Counted from the stretch's first letter, positions 1 to 7,882 are shown. The stretch: DNA of 21,604 nucleotides from Clostridiales bacterium (GCA_012511005.1 JAAZGX010000135.1:1-21604); one strand, 5' to 3'. Made by a program: numbers and translations. The notes: generated from the letters alone by a model not told the origin.

Positions 1-712
1 AAACGAGCCCTTTTACGGAAATGCCGCCCGCCGTATACTCCGCTTTCGTCATTGTATCTCTAATTTCTCTTCCGAAAAGTGACGCCAAAACATTTAGAAG
101 GTTCCCGTCGCCCGCTGTTCTAAAAGCCACTTTCCCGTCTCTTATAAACCGTACCGCTATTTCAGGATGTGAGATTGCAAGCTTTTGGCAGACAGCGCCG
201 ACGGCATTGCCCTCGCTTACATCCTTTTTTAGAAACTTCATTCTTGCCGGTACATTATAAAATAAATTCCTTACGGAAACTGTCGTACCAAAGGGGCAAC
301 CTGCGTCATCAAATACTTTTTCCTTTCCGCCTTCAATAACAAAACGCGTTCCTATATGCTCGCTTTCCGTTCTTGTCAGCACATCAACACTTGATACTGC
401 GGCAATACTCGGCAGCGCCTCGCCCCTAAAACCAAGCGTTTTTATAGCGTCAAGGTCTGCCTCGTTAGATATTTTACTCGTTGCGTGGCTCATAAACGCT
501 TTTTTAACATCCGTTTTTCGTATTCCTTTTCCGTTATCAGTCACTCTTATGTATGTTTTGCCGCCGTTGTTAATCTCCACTACAATGCTTGCAGCGCCTG
601 CATCCAAAGCATTTTCGCATAGCTCTTTAACGACTGACGCAGGTCTTTCAACAACCTCGCCCGCCGCTATTAAATCCGCTATATTTTTCGGTAATACATT
701 AATTGCAGACAT
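1..712 (-). CDS. mutL: DNA mismatch repair protein MutL, N-terminal part (cut by window edge)
   Basis: This is the N-terminal 237 codons of MutL, the ATPase that links MutS mismatch recognition to downstream repair. The frame stays open to base 1, so the C-terminal dimerisation/endonuclease region lies outside the window. GHKL ATPase motifs are readable by translating the minus strand: an ELCENALDAG helix (residues 30-39, Glu33 in the catalytic position), DNGKGI near residue 60, and HATSKI followed by GFRGEAL near residue 100. The ATG at 712-710 gives the usual MutL opening (MSAINVLPKNIADLIAAGEV). A GGGAG lies about 12 nt upstream, inside the end of mutS. Only 4 nt separate it from the mutS stop, so the two are surely cotranscribed and probably translationally coupled. 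Identity is very secure; the presence of the C-terminal endonuclease motif cannot be judged. Confidence 0.96.
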   Translation of the reverse strand, partial: MSAINVLPKNIADLIAAGEVVERPASVVKELCENALDAGAASIVVEINNGGKTYIRVTDNGKGIRKTDVKKAFMSHATSKISNEADLDAIKTLGFRGEALPSIAAVSSVDVLTRTESEHIGTRFVIEGGKEKVFDDAGCPFGTTVSVRNLFYNVPARMKFLKKDVSEGNAVGAVCQKLAISHPEIAVRFIRDGKVAFRTAGDGNLLNVLASLFGREIRDTMTKAEYTAGGISVKGLV

Positions 713-716
713 TAGG

Positions 717-3359
717 CTATTTTTCTCCCTTTGCTTTATTTATGAGGCGATTGAGCTTTGACAGCGCCTCAAACGGTGTTAAAGTATTAATATCTATTGT
801 TTGAAGCTCTTCATAAATTTCCTTTTGCTCGTTTGATTGAAAGGATATTTGAAGCTCCTCGTCCTCATCCATATCTTCGTTTTCATAGAATATGGTTGTT
901 TTAGGAAGGCTATGAGCCGCTTCAAGTTCTTTTAATACTTCTTTCGCTCTTTTTACCACACTTTTCGGCACTCCCGCAAGCGCCGCAACATCTATTCCAT
1001 AGCTGCCGTCGGCGGCTCCTTTTTCTATGCGCCGTAAAAATGTTATTTCACCCTTATGCCTTTTGACACAAATATTATAATTATTAACGCCGCTGAGAGT
1101 TGCTTCAAGGTCCGAAAGCTCGTGGTAATGCGTTGCAAACAGTGTTTTAGCGCCTATAAATTTACTGTTATTCGTGTATTCAAGAACGGCTTTCGCAATA
1201 CTCATACCGTCATATGTAGAGGTTCCTCTGCCTATCTCATCAAAAATAATAAGGCTTCGTGGGTCCGCGTTTTTCAGTATGCTTGCAACTTCTGTCATCT
1301 CAATCATAAATGTGGACTGCCCCGCCGAAAGGTCGTCCGATGCGCCGACTCTTGTAAATATTTTGCTGACAACACCGATTTTAGCGCTTCTTGCCGGTAC
1401 AAAACAGCCGATTTGCGCCATAAGCGTTATTATTGCAACTTGGCGCATATAAGTGGATTTGCCTGCCATATTAGGTCCCGTTATAATGGCAGTCCGCAAA
1501 TCTTTACAATTAAGATGTGCGTCATTCGGCACGAATAACTCCTCACCAAGCATAAGCTCTATAACGGGATGCCTGCCGCTTTTAATTATTATTTCGTCAG
1601 AATCGTCCACAACCGGTTTTACATAATTATTATCTCTTGAAACTCTTGCGAAAGAGCTAAGCGCATCAAGCGCCGCTATTGCCCTTGCCGTTGTTCTTAC
1701 TCTGCCTAATTCTTCCGCTATAGCAGAAAGTACAGCCGAAAAGATTTCTGCTTCTATTCTGATTATTCGCTCTTGTGCGCCAAGTATTTTTGATTCAAGC
1801 TCTTTTAGCTCGTCCGTTATATACCTTTCGCAATTCGTAAGTGTTTGCTTTCTTATGTAGGAGTTTGGAGTCATATCTCTATAAGTGTTAAGCACCTCAA
1901 TATAATAGCCGAACACTCTGTTATATCCGATTTTAAGTTTCTTTATGCCCGTCTTTTCCTGCTCGCGCGCTTCTACGGATAAAATAAAGTTTTTACTGTC
2001 TTTTACAATGCCTCTGAGTTCGTCAAGCTCTGCATTATAGCCGTTTTTAACAAATCCACCGTCACGCACTGAAAGCGGCGGCTCGTCGTCTATTGATGCG
2101 CTAATGAGCGTGTGAACATCCAAAAGCAAATCAATATCAGTGTTAATGCCTTTTAGCATTCGTGTTCTTGCGCCTTTTAGCAGCTCTTTTATATCCGCTA
2201 ACCGCTCAATCGTGAGCTTTAAGGCTATTAATTCTTTCGGATTGGCGCTGCCGTATACAATCCGAGCCATAATTCTTTCAAGGTCATAAGTTTTTTCGAG
2301 CTGCTCTGTAATATCTTCAAGAAGAGCCATATTTTCAAAAAGCTCCTCAACTGCGTTCTGTCTTAAAATTATGTGCGCGCAGCTATATAAAGGCTGTTCG
2401 ACCCAGCTTCTTAAACGCCTTTTTCCCATAGCTGTTTTAGTCTTGTCAAGTACCCACAAAAGGCTGCCGCGCTTTTCACGCCTTATCATAGTTTCCGTAA
2501 GCTCAAGGTTGCGCCTTGATGCAAGGTCAAGGCTTATAAGCGCATTTGTACTGATTAGCTTTATTTCGCTTATACCCTCAACAGCGCCTTTTTGTACCTC
2601 ACTCAAATAATTAAGGGCTGCGGCAAAAACGAAAACAAGGATATTATCCTTTAAAACATTCGGTAAGTTTGGCATATCTTCCTTTATATATGCCTTAATA
2701 GTTTTTGTGTTTTTATCTGTATCAAACAGTTCGTCTTGTAAAACTTCTTTGTTTATGTCTGTCCGCTCTTTAAAAAAAGACGAAATGACCGTTTCATCTG
2801 CCGCATATTGATTTAACAGTACCTCTCTTGGGGAATAACTGCCAAGCTCGTTTACTATGAAATCGTTTGCATTGTCACCTGTAAAAGAGCCTAAGTGGAC
2901 AGTTCCCGTGGAAATGTCAACAAAACAAACCCCGCCGCCCTCGTCCGACAAATAGACAGAGGCAAGGAAGTTGTTTCTGCCCTCATCGAGCATATTGCTT
3001 TCTATAACAGTGCCGGGAGTTACAATCCTTACAACATCTCTTTTGACTATTCCCTTTGCAGCCGCCGGGTCTTCGACCTGCTCACAAACGGCTACTTTAT
3101 AGCCTCTTGAAATAAGGCGAGCTATGTATCCGTCTGCGCTGTGGAAGGGAACGCCGCACATAGGCGCGCGTTCCTCCCTGCCGCATTCGCGTCCCGTCAA
3201 TACAAGCTCTAATTCTTTTGAGGCCGTTTTAGCGTCCTCAAAAAACATTTCATAGAAATCACCAAGTCTGAAAAACAGTATTGTATCGGGATTATTTTCT
3301 TTAATCTCAAAATACTGCCGCATCATTGGGGAAAACTCTTTATTCAAGCTTTTATCCAT
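717..3359 (-). CDS. mutS: DNA mismatch repair protein MutS
   Basis: MutS recognises mismatches and small loops, and this copy is full length (about 880 aa). The N-terminal mismatch-reading motif DFYE is at residues 34-37. The ATPase domain has the P-loop TGPNMAGKST near residue 625, followed by the DEIGRGTSTYDG Walker B region and the FATHYHEL motif. The C-terminus ends with the TPFEALSKLNRL segment usual for the MutS1 class, so this is MutS1 and not MutS2. The start is ambiguous. The ATG at 3359 matches family N-termini but lies 13 nt from a GGAG. An in-frame TTG at 3368 lies 4 nt from the same GGAG and would add three residues. I prefer the ATG. It sits between the YlbF-family gene and mutL, the classical Firmicutes arrangement. 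Confidence 0.97.
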   Translation of the reverse strand: MDKSLNKEFSPMMRQYFEIKENNPDTILFFRLGDFYEMFFEDAKTASKELELVLTGRECGREERAPMCGVPFHSADGYIARLISRGYKVAVCEQVEDPAAAKGIVKRDVVRIVTPGTVIESNMLDEGRNNFLASVYLSDEGGGVCFVDISTGTVHLGSFTGDNANDFIVNELGSYSPREVLLNQYAADETVISSFFKERTDINKEVLQDELFDTDKNTKTIKAYIKEDMPNLPNVLKDNILVFVFAAALNYLSEVQKGAVEGISEIKLISTNALISLDLASRRNLELTETMIRREKRGSLLWVLDKTKTAMGKRRLRSWVEQPLYSCAHIILRQNAVEELFENMALLEDITEQLEKTYDLERIMARIVYGSANPKELIALKLTIERLADIKELLKGARTRMLKGINTDIDLLLDVHTLISASIDDEPPLSVRDGGFVKNGYNAELDELRGIVKDSKNFILSVEAREQEKTGIKKLKIGYNRVFGYYIEVLNTYRDMTPNSYIRKQTLTNCERYITDELKELESKILGAQERIIRIEAEIFSAVLSAIAEELGRVRTTARAIAALDALSSFARVSRDNNYVKPVVDDSDEIIIKSGRHPVIELMLGEELFVPNDAHLNCKDLRTAIITGPNMAGKSTYMRQVAIITLMAQIGCFVPARSAKIGVVSKIFTRVGASDDLSAGQSTFMIEMTEVASILKNADPRSLIIFDEIGRGTSTYDGMSIAKAVLEYTNNSKFIGAKTLFATHYHELSDLEATLSGVNNYNICVKRHKGEITFLRRIEKGAADGSYGIDVAALAGVPKSVVKRAKEVLKELEAAHSLPKTTIFYENEDMDEDEELQISFQSNEQKEIYEELQTIDINTLTPFEALSKLNRLINKAKGEK

Positions 3360-3433
3360 AAAAACCAAACTACTCCGATTTAGATTTTGTTGATAGATTT
3401 AGACTAAAATGCCTTGCATTTCCTTTTTTTACA

Positions 3434-3847
3434 CTAACAACCTGCACAGCCGGAGCAGTCATGCCCGCAAGACGGTTGCTCTTGTTGCGGCTCGCAGGTT
3501 TCCGGGTCTTCCCCGTTTACGCAAAGTGAAAGAAGCTGGACAGTATAGTTCATCATATCATCCACAGCGGTTCTTGCCGCCTCGTACCGTACCATATTGG
3601 GATTTAACATAACCTCATTATACAGCTCGTTAAACTCATTGTTGTACGCTTCCATTTTCCCTTCGTCCGCATCGTCGCCTTTTTCAGCCTCTCTCTGATA
3701 GGATATTTGAACGATATTGATTTTGCCTAAAAGACTTGCAAGCTCCTCGTCACTGTCGTTTGCCTTTCTTGCTTCAGAAAACGCCAAATAACGCTCGTCC
3801 TGTTGAATTGCTGCTCCTAATTTGCGCGTAAGTTGAATTACATCCAT
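3434..3847 (-). CDS. YlbF/YmcA (Ric) family regulator with cysteine-rich tail
   Basis: This 137-residue, mostly helical protein matches the YlbF/YmcA family by its alpha-helical pattern (residues 1-105), by size, and by position between miaB and mutS. In Bacillus subtilis ymcA (ricA) lies just after miaB and upstream of mutSL. There, YmcA, YlbF and YaaT form a complex that binds iron-sulfur clusters and affects RNase Y-dependent RNA processing. The C-terminus is striking: Cys109 and Cys118 precede a tail CGHDCSGCAGC (Cys127, 131, 134, 137), a C-x3-C-x2-C-x2-C array suited to a metal or Fe-S centre. The ATG at 3847 has an AAGGAG ribosome site 7 nt upstream, within the 36-nt gap after miaB. Family membership is well supported. 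Whether it is the RicA or RicF equivalent, or forms a homomeric complex, is inference. Confidence 0.85.
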   Translation of the reverse strand: MDVIQLTRKLGAAIQQDERYLAFSEARKANDSDEELASLLGKINIVQISYQREAEKGDDADEGKMEAYNNEFNELYNEVMLNPNMVRYEAARTAVDDMMNYTVQLLSLCVNGEDPETCEPQQEQPSCGHDCSGCAGC

Positions 3848-3871
3848 ATTTTTGCTCCTTAATTTATTAAC

Positions 3872-3885
3872 AACCCTTTTGGGTT
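3872..3885 (-). repeat. Small perfect hairpin at the miaB stop codon
   Basis: A perfect inverted repeat (AACCC, four-base loop, GGGTT) overlaps the miaB stop codon and lies just before the ribosome site of the YlbF-family gene. The stem is only 5 bp and no T-tract follows, so it is unlikely to terminate transcription. It could affect mRNA processing or stability. Confidence 0.4.
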
Positions 3886-5101
3886 ATCTTCTTATTTTGT
3901 ATTTTTCCTGCACCGCAAGAAGCTCTTGAAACCACTTTGATTTTTCTTCTTTAGAAACGTGGTCGTCCATATAGAATGCTTTTGTGCCCTTTCGCGGGGA
4001 ATATATAAAAGTAAACATAGAGTCATACTTTACTTCCTCTATAAGTGAAAGCGTTTTCCTAAAATCTTCATATGTTTCAGAGGGAAATCCTACGATAATG
4101 TCCGTCGTAAGTGAAACATCGGGAATTTTATTTTTAGCATAATCTATTAAAGTTAAATACTCATCTCTCGTATATCCCCTGTTCATAAGCTTTAATATTC
4201 TGTCACTCCCGCTTTGCACGGGCAGGTGGAGGCGGCGGCAATAGTGACTGCTTTGTGAAAGCGTGTCTATTAGTTTTTTTGAGCAGTCTTTCGGGTGTGA
4301 TGTCATAAAATCAAACTCAAAATCCCCCGATAAACCGTCAATAAGCCTCAGTAAATCCGAAAAATCCGTATCTGTTCCCTTGCCGTATGAGTTTACATTT
4401 TGCCCTAAAAGCGTTATAAGCTTTGCGCCGCCGTCTATTATATTTATTGCCTCAAGAATGATATCACGCGGGTTTCTGCTTCTCTCCCGCCCTCTTACAT
4501 ATGGCACTATGCAGTATGAGCAAAAATTATCACATCCATACATAATTGGCAAAAAAGCATTTTCATTGTCACCTCGCACAACGGGCAGTCCCTCAGCTAT
4601 TATACCGTCACTGTCCGTAAAGTCAAAAACGCGTTTATTCGTACAAAGCACTCTATTTACAAACTCCGGCAGACGGTGTGACACATGAGTGCCGAAAACA
4701 AGGCTTACGAACGGATAACTGTTTTTGATTTTTTCAGCTACATGGCGTTGCTGCATCATACAGCCGCAAAGGGCTATTATCATATCACGACGCTCAGTTT
4801 TATATTTTTTCAATGTGCCCACATTACCGAAAACCCTGTCTTCGGCATGCTCTCTTACGGCGCAGGTGTTATATAAAACAAAGTCTGCATATTTTGGGGT
4901 GTTTACAAGCTCATACCCCATTTTGACTATCAGCCCTTTTAGTCTTTCGCTGTCCGACACATTTCCTTGACAGCCGTATGTGTGTATATAGGCTTTCGGC
5001 TTTCTGTCGGGATAGCGAGCAGAAAGAATGGTTTTCACTTTTTTTGCATATTCGTCCTGTATATCTAATTGCTCTTTTGGTACGAGAAAGTTTTTTTGCA
5101 A
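3884..5101 (-). CDS. miaB: tRNA-2-methylthio-N6-dimethylallyladenosine synthase MiaB, lacking the TRAM domain
   Basis: MiaB is a radical-SAM methylthiotransferase that converts i6A37 to ms2i6A37 in tRNAs reading UNN codons. The N-terminal MTTase domain has the three cluster ligands Cys44 (TYGCQGN), Cys80 (NTCAVRE) and Cys114 (GCMMQ). The radical-SAM domain carries C-x3-C-x2-C at Cys190/194/197 followed by the VRGRERSR stretch typical of MiaB. The start is TTG at 5101, with GGGAGG 6 nt upstream inside the last codons of the preceding hydrolase gene and a 1-nt gap, so translation is probably coupled. The oddity is its length. It stops at residue 405 (QELLAVQEKYKIRR), where relatives continue for about 60 residues into the tRNA-binding TRAM domain. 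Only 36 nt remain before the next gene, so no TRAM is encoded downstream in any frame. All catalytic Cys are intact. Confidence 0.93.
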   Translation of the reverse strand: MQKNFLVPKEQLDIQDEYAKKVKTILSARYPDRKPKAYIHTYGCQGNVSDSERLKGLIVKMGYELVNTPKYADFVLYNTCAVREHAEDRVFGNVGTLKKYKTERRDMIIALCGCMMQQRHVAEKIKNSYPFVSLVFGTHVSHRLPEFVNRVLCTNKRVFDFTDSDGIIAEGLPVVRGDNENAFLPIMYGCDNFCSYCIVPYVRGRERSRNPRDIILEAINIIDGGAKLITLLGQNVNSYGKGTDTDFSDLLRLIDGLSGDFEFDFMTSHPKDCSKKLIDTLSQSSHYCRRLHLPVQSGSDRILKLMNRGYTRDEYLTLIDYAKNKIPDVSLTTDIIVGFPSETYEDFRKTLSLIEEVKYDSMFTFIYSPRKGTKAFYMDDHVSKEEKSKWFQELLAVQEKYKIRR

Positions 5102-5102
5102 G

Positions 5103-6050
5103 CTAATCCTCCCGTGTAGAGGAAAGGGCGTTAAATGACCATTCTAAAATATCACTATATACCTTACCGTCTGTCTCTTCATTTAATATTTCGTGGCGAA
5201 GCAGCGGATATAAAATAACCTCTGTCTTATGCCCCGTCTTTTCAAGCTTATCCGCCACGGTTAAAACTCCCGCTCCGTTAAAACCTATCGGGTCTTTCGC
5301 TCCCGAAATAATCATAATAGGCAATTGTTCGGGAATAGATTTTGCCCATTCCGGCGCGGAGGCTAAAAGCCCTATACTTATTAAATCCCTAACTCCCGCA
5401 AGTGTAAGAGGTATTCCGCAAAGCGGGTCATTTTTATAATTCTCAATATTTTCTCTGCTTATACTTAACCAGTCAAGGTCGTCCTCTTTTTGCGGTATTA
5501 AAAGTGACGCGAATTTGTTTGCAATAAGCGCAAACTTTTCTATAATATAGCGAGAACCAAATCTTTCCGCAACATCTCCCGCCGTTATAGCCGCAAAGTC
5601 AAGCGCAGGCGGAATATGCCCTGTGCCGCACAAAATTAAACCGTCAAGCTCATTCTTAAATATTCCGGCATATACCCTCCCGCAAAAAGAGCCCATGCTA
5701 TGCCCGAAAAGAATAAGCGGCAGGTCGGGAAAGCGTTTTTTCATTATTCCCGTTAAAATATGCATATCGTCTACGAAGCGAATATGCCCGTCCTTTTCTG
5801 CGGTAAATCCAAGTCCCGAATAGTCAGCAGCAGACTTTCCATGCCCTAAATGGTCATTCCCGAACACGACAAAGCCATGTAATGCAAGAAAACGGGCGAA
5901 ACTATCGTATCTGCCTATATGCTCGCTCACACCGTGGGCAATTTGAAAAAGGGCGGTTGGCACTACATCTTCATCTTGCCATATAAGTGTTCTGATACTA
6001 TCTATACCTGTAGAGGAATTAAAATAAGCCTCTTTTCTTACAATTGCCAT
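5103..6050 (-). CDS. Alpha/beta hydrolase, monoacylglycerol lipase / lysophospholipase-like (serine aminopeptidase S33 type)
   Basis: This is a 315-residue cytosolic hydrolase with no signal peptide. Visible elements are the oxyanion-side HGVSEH at residues 39-44, the DHLGHGKS segment, the nucleophile elbow GHSMGS with Ser118, and candidate triad partners Asp253 (SGAKDPIG) and His286 (LLRHEIL). The HG-x-SEH-x-GRY pattern followed by HGKS is typical of the lysophospholipase/monoglyceride lipase branch, so an acyl ester is the likely substrate, though the true one is unknown. The reading frame extends upstream to a GTG at 6083, but the ATG at 6050 has AAAGGAAG at the proper distance and is chosen. 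It lies 52 nt after the alpha-glucosidase gene, and its last codons carry the ribosome site for miaB. Confidence 0.85.
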   Translation of the reverse strand: MAIVRKEAYFNSSTGIDSIRTLIWQDEDVVPTALFQIAHGVSEHIGRYDSFARFLALHGFVVFGNDHLGHGKSAADYSGLGFTAEKDGHIRFVDDMHILTGIMKKRFPDLPLILFGHSMGSFCGRVYAGIFKNELDGLILCGTGHIPPALDFAAITAGDVAERFGSRYIIEKFALIANKFASLLIPQKEDDLDWLSISRENIENYKNDPLCGIPLTLAGVRDLISIGLLASAPEWAKSIPEQLPIMIISGAKDPIGFNGAGVLTVADKLEKTGHKTEVILYPLLRHEILNEETDGKVYSDILEWSFNALSSTRED

Positions 6051-6102
6051 AATAATACTTCCTTTCACCTTACCGCCAAACACTTAACTTATTTTTTAGC
6101 CT

Positions 6103-7776
6103 TTAGCCGAACAAGTACACCCTTGCTTCATATGGTTTTGCGGTAAATTCATTATCCGAGGTCTTTCTTGAATTGTAGTTTGCTAAAATCAAGTTTTCAT
6201 ACTCAAGGTTAATGCCCTTTGGCGCTTTAAATCTTACTGCTTTATTGGAAAACGAGCAAATAACGAATAACTTCTTACCGTCAAGATTTCGCTCATATAC
6301 ATAGAAATCCTTGCTGTTTTCCATATGCTCTTTAAAATTGCCATATGTGAACACGGGGTTTTCCCTTCGTAGTTTTATAAGCTTTTTGTAAAAGTTTAAA
6401 ATACTATTCGGGTTTTCAAGGTCGCTTTCAACATTTATTTCAGTGTAATTGGGGTTAATATGAAACCATGGTTTTTCTGCTGCGGTAAAGCCGGCATTTT
6501 TGCTGTCGTTCCACTGAACGGGCGTTCTTGCATTATCTCGTGACGCTTTTTTAGCAAGGCTCATTATCATCTTATCGCTAAGACCAAAACCTCGTGCCAT
6601 TTTATACACATTTTTTGTAGCAACATCCTCATACATCTCTATTTCAGGAAGCCTAATATTTGTCATTCCTATTTCCTGCCCTTGATATATAAACGGTGTT
6701 CCGCCTTGGCACAGATATGATACCGCAAGCATTTTGCCGCTTTCTACTCTGTATTTTTTGTCGTCGCCGTACCTGCTTATAATCCTTGGGTGGTCATGAT
6801 TTTCAAGGTAAAGTGTGTTCCACGCTTTGCCGTACAGCGCTTTTTGCCATTTTGACATAGACGATTTGTACTTTTTCAAGCTAAATGGTCTTTGTAGAAA
6901 GTCCGTAATGAAACAGTCCGCCTGCATATGCTCAAAATGGAACATCATATTAAGCCTTTGGTCTTTTCCCTCTGCCGTCAGCTCTATAGCATATTCAGGT
7001 GTCATCATCGGCGCTTCACCTACTGTAAAACAATCATAGTGTGCTAAAACATCATCTTTAAACTCCGCTAAATATTCGTGTAGATGCGGGCCCTTTTTAT
7101 AATGCTCTATACCGCATGCAACGGGAATGGGAAAACCGTCGGGCAGTCCCTCTTTTTTAGAAATAAAGGTAATAACATCTTCTCTAAAACCGTCAACCCC
7201 CATATCAAGCCAAAAACGCATAATATCTTTGACTTCCTTTCGAACTTTAGGGTTGTCCATATTAAGGTCGGGCTGTTCAACGGCAAAAAGATGCAAATAC
7301 CACTTGTCAAGATGCTCGTCATAAGTCCATCCGGGACCTGCAAATGTGCTTTTCCAATTGTTCGGCGGCTTTTTGTCTGACTTGCCTTTTCTCCAAAAAT
7401 AATAGTCGTGATATGGGTTATCCTCTGACTTCTTACTTTCAATAAACCATTTATGCTCATTAGAGGTATGGTTTATTACAAGGTCCATTATTATTTTAAT
7501 GCCCCTCCTGTGCGCTTCAAAAAGAAGCGTCTTGAAATCATCAAGCGTGCCGTAGTCCGGCGATATATCCATATAATCCGCTATGTCATAACCGTAATCG
7601 TGATTGGGAGACGGGTAAACGGGTGAAAGCCAAATGGCGTCGGCTCCCAAATCCTTAATATAATCAAGCTTTGAGATAATGCCTCCTATATCTCCTATAC
7701 CGTCCCCATTAGAGTCACAAAAACTGCGTGGCCAGATTTGATACACAATTAAATCCTTGTAAAAATCCTTCGACAT
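6103..7776 (-). CDS. GH13 alpha-glucosidase, oligo-1,6-glucosidase-like
   Basis: This 557-residue cytoplasmic enzyme of glycoside hydrolase family 13 (GH13_31-like) hydrolyses terminal alpha-glucosidic bonds of short oligosaccharides. A Ca-type loop DSNGDGIGD is at 21-29, NHTS at 102-105 and QPDLN at 168-172. The nucleophile is Asp200 in GFREDVI, the acid/base Glu254 in TVGEAP and the transition-state Asp328 in ENHDHPR. A Val directly after the nucleophile (Val201) is the known marker for alpha-1,6 preference (isomaltose-type) over alpha-1,4. Glu199 and His329 differ from the Met and Gln common in characterised relatives. The ATG at 7776 has AAAGGGG 7 nt upstream. It is the first gene of the unit leading to mutSL. 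Trehalose-6-phosphate hydrolase is a less likely alternative. Confidence 0.9.
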   Translation of the reverse strand: MSKDFYKDLIVYQIWPRSFCDSNGDGIGDIGGIISKLDYIKDLGADAIWLSPVYPSPNHDYGYDIADYMDISPDYGTLDDFKTLLFEAHRRGIKIIMDLVINHTSNEHKWFIESKKSEDNPYHDYYFWRKGKSDKKPPNNWKSTFAGPGWTYDEHLDKWYLHLFAVEQPDLNMDNPKVRKEVKDIMRFWLDMGVDGFREDVITFISKKEGLPDGFPIPVACGIEHYKKGPHLHEYLAEFKDDVLAHYDCFTVGEAPMMTPEYAIELTAEGKDQRLNMMFHFEHMQADCFITDFLQRPFSLKKYKSSMSKWQKALYGKAWNTLYLENHDHPRIISRYGDDKKYRVESGKMLAVSYLCQGGTPFIYQGQEIGMTNIRLPEIEMYEDVATKNVYKMARGFGLSDKMIMSLAKKASRDNARTPVQWNDSKNAGFTAAEKPWFHINPNYTEINVESDLENPNSILNFYKKLIKLRRENPVFTYGNFKEHMENSKDFYVYERNLDGKKLFVICSFSNKAVRFKAPKGINLEYENLILANYNSRKTSDNEFTAKPYEARVYLFG

Positions 7777-7823
7777 ATAGAAGCCCCTTTCATATCGTAT
7801 TTTTTATGGACACATTTTAATTA

Positions 7824-7838
7824 ATAGTACCATACTAT
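7824..7838. repeat. Dyad overlapping the -10 box, candidate operator
   Basis: The plus strand shows ATAGTA, a 3-base centre, then TACTAT: a perfect 6-bp inverted repeat. One arm coincides with the -10 hexamer of the alpha-glucosidase promoter and the other falls in its spacer. This is the placement expected of a repressor site, but the bound protein is unknown. Confidence 0.35.
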
Positions 7839-7852
7839 ATTAAATATTTCAA
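7824..7852 (-). promoter_or_regulatory. Promoter of the alpha-glucosidase / mutSL operon
   Basis: On the minus strand a -35 TTGAAA (7852-7847) is followed after exactly 17 nt by a -10 TACTAT (7829-7824), preceded by TGG, an extended -10. It lies about 48 nt upstream of the alpha-glucosidase start. Confidence 0.65.
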
Positions 7853-7882
7853 TAAAAAGAGCGTAAAAACGGCTTTATTTTC

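Noticed and set aside
1056..1538. 160-codon plus-strand open frame opposite mutS
   Set aside because: It lies wholly antisense to the conserved MutS ATPase region, has a Cys/Arg/Tyr-rich composition typical of a reverse-frame artefact and shows no known motif.
3369..3433. Possible terminator between the YlbF-family gene and mutS
   Set aside because: Only a 5-bp hairpin without a T-run is present, which is too weak to call.
4263..4688. 141-codon plus-strand open frame opposite miaB
   Set aside because: It is antisense to the radical-SAM core of MiaB, Ser/Pro-rich without domains, and explained as a shadow of the real gene.
6103..7776. Trehalose-6-phosphate hydrolase (TreC) as identity of the GH13 gene
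   Set aside because: The nucleophile context GFREDVITFISK is closer to oligo-1,6-glucosidases than to the LRLDV-type TreC pattern, and no trehalose transport gene or regulator is nearby.
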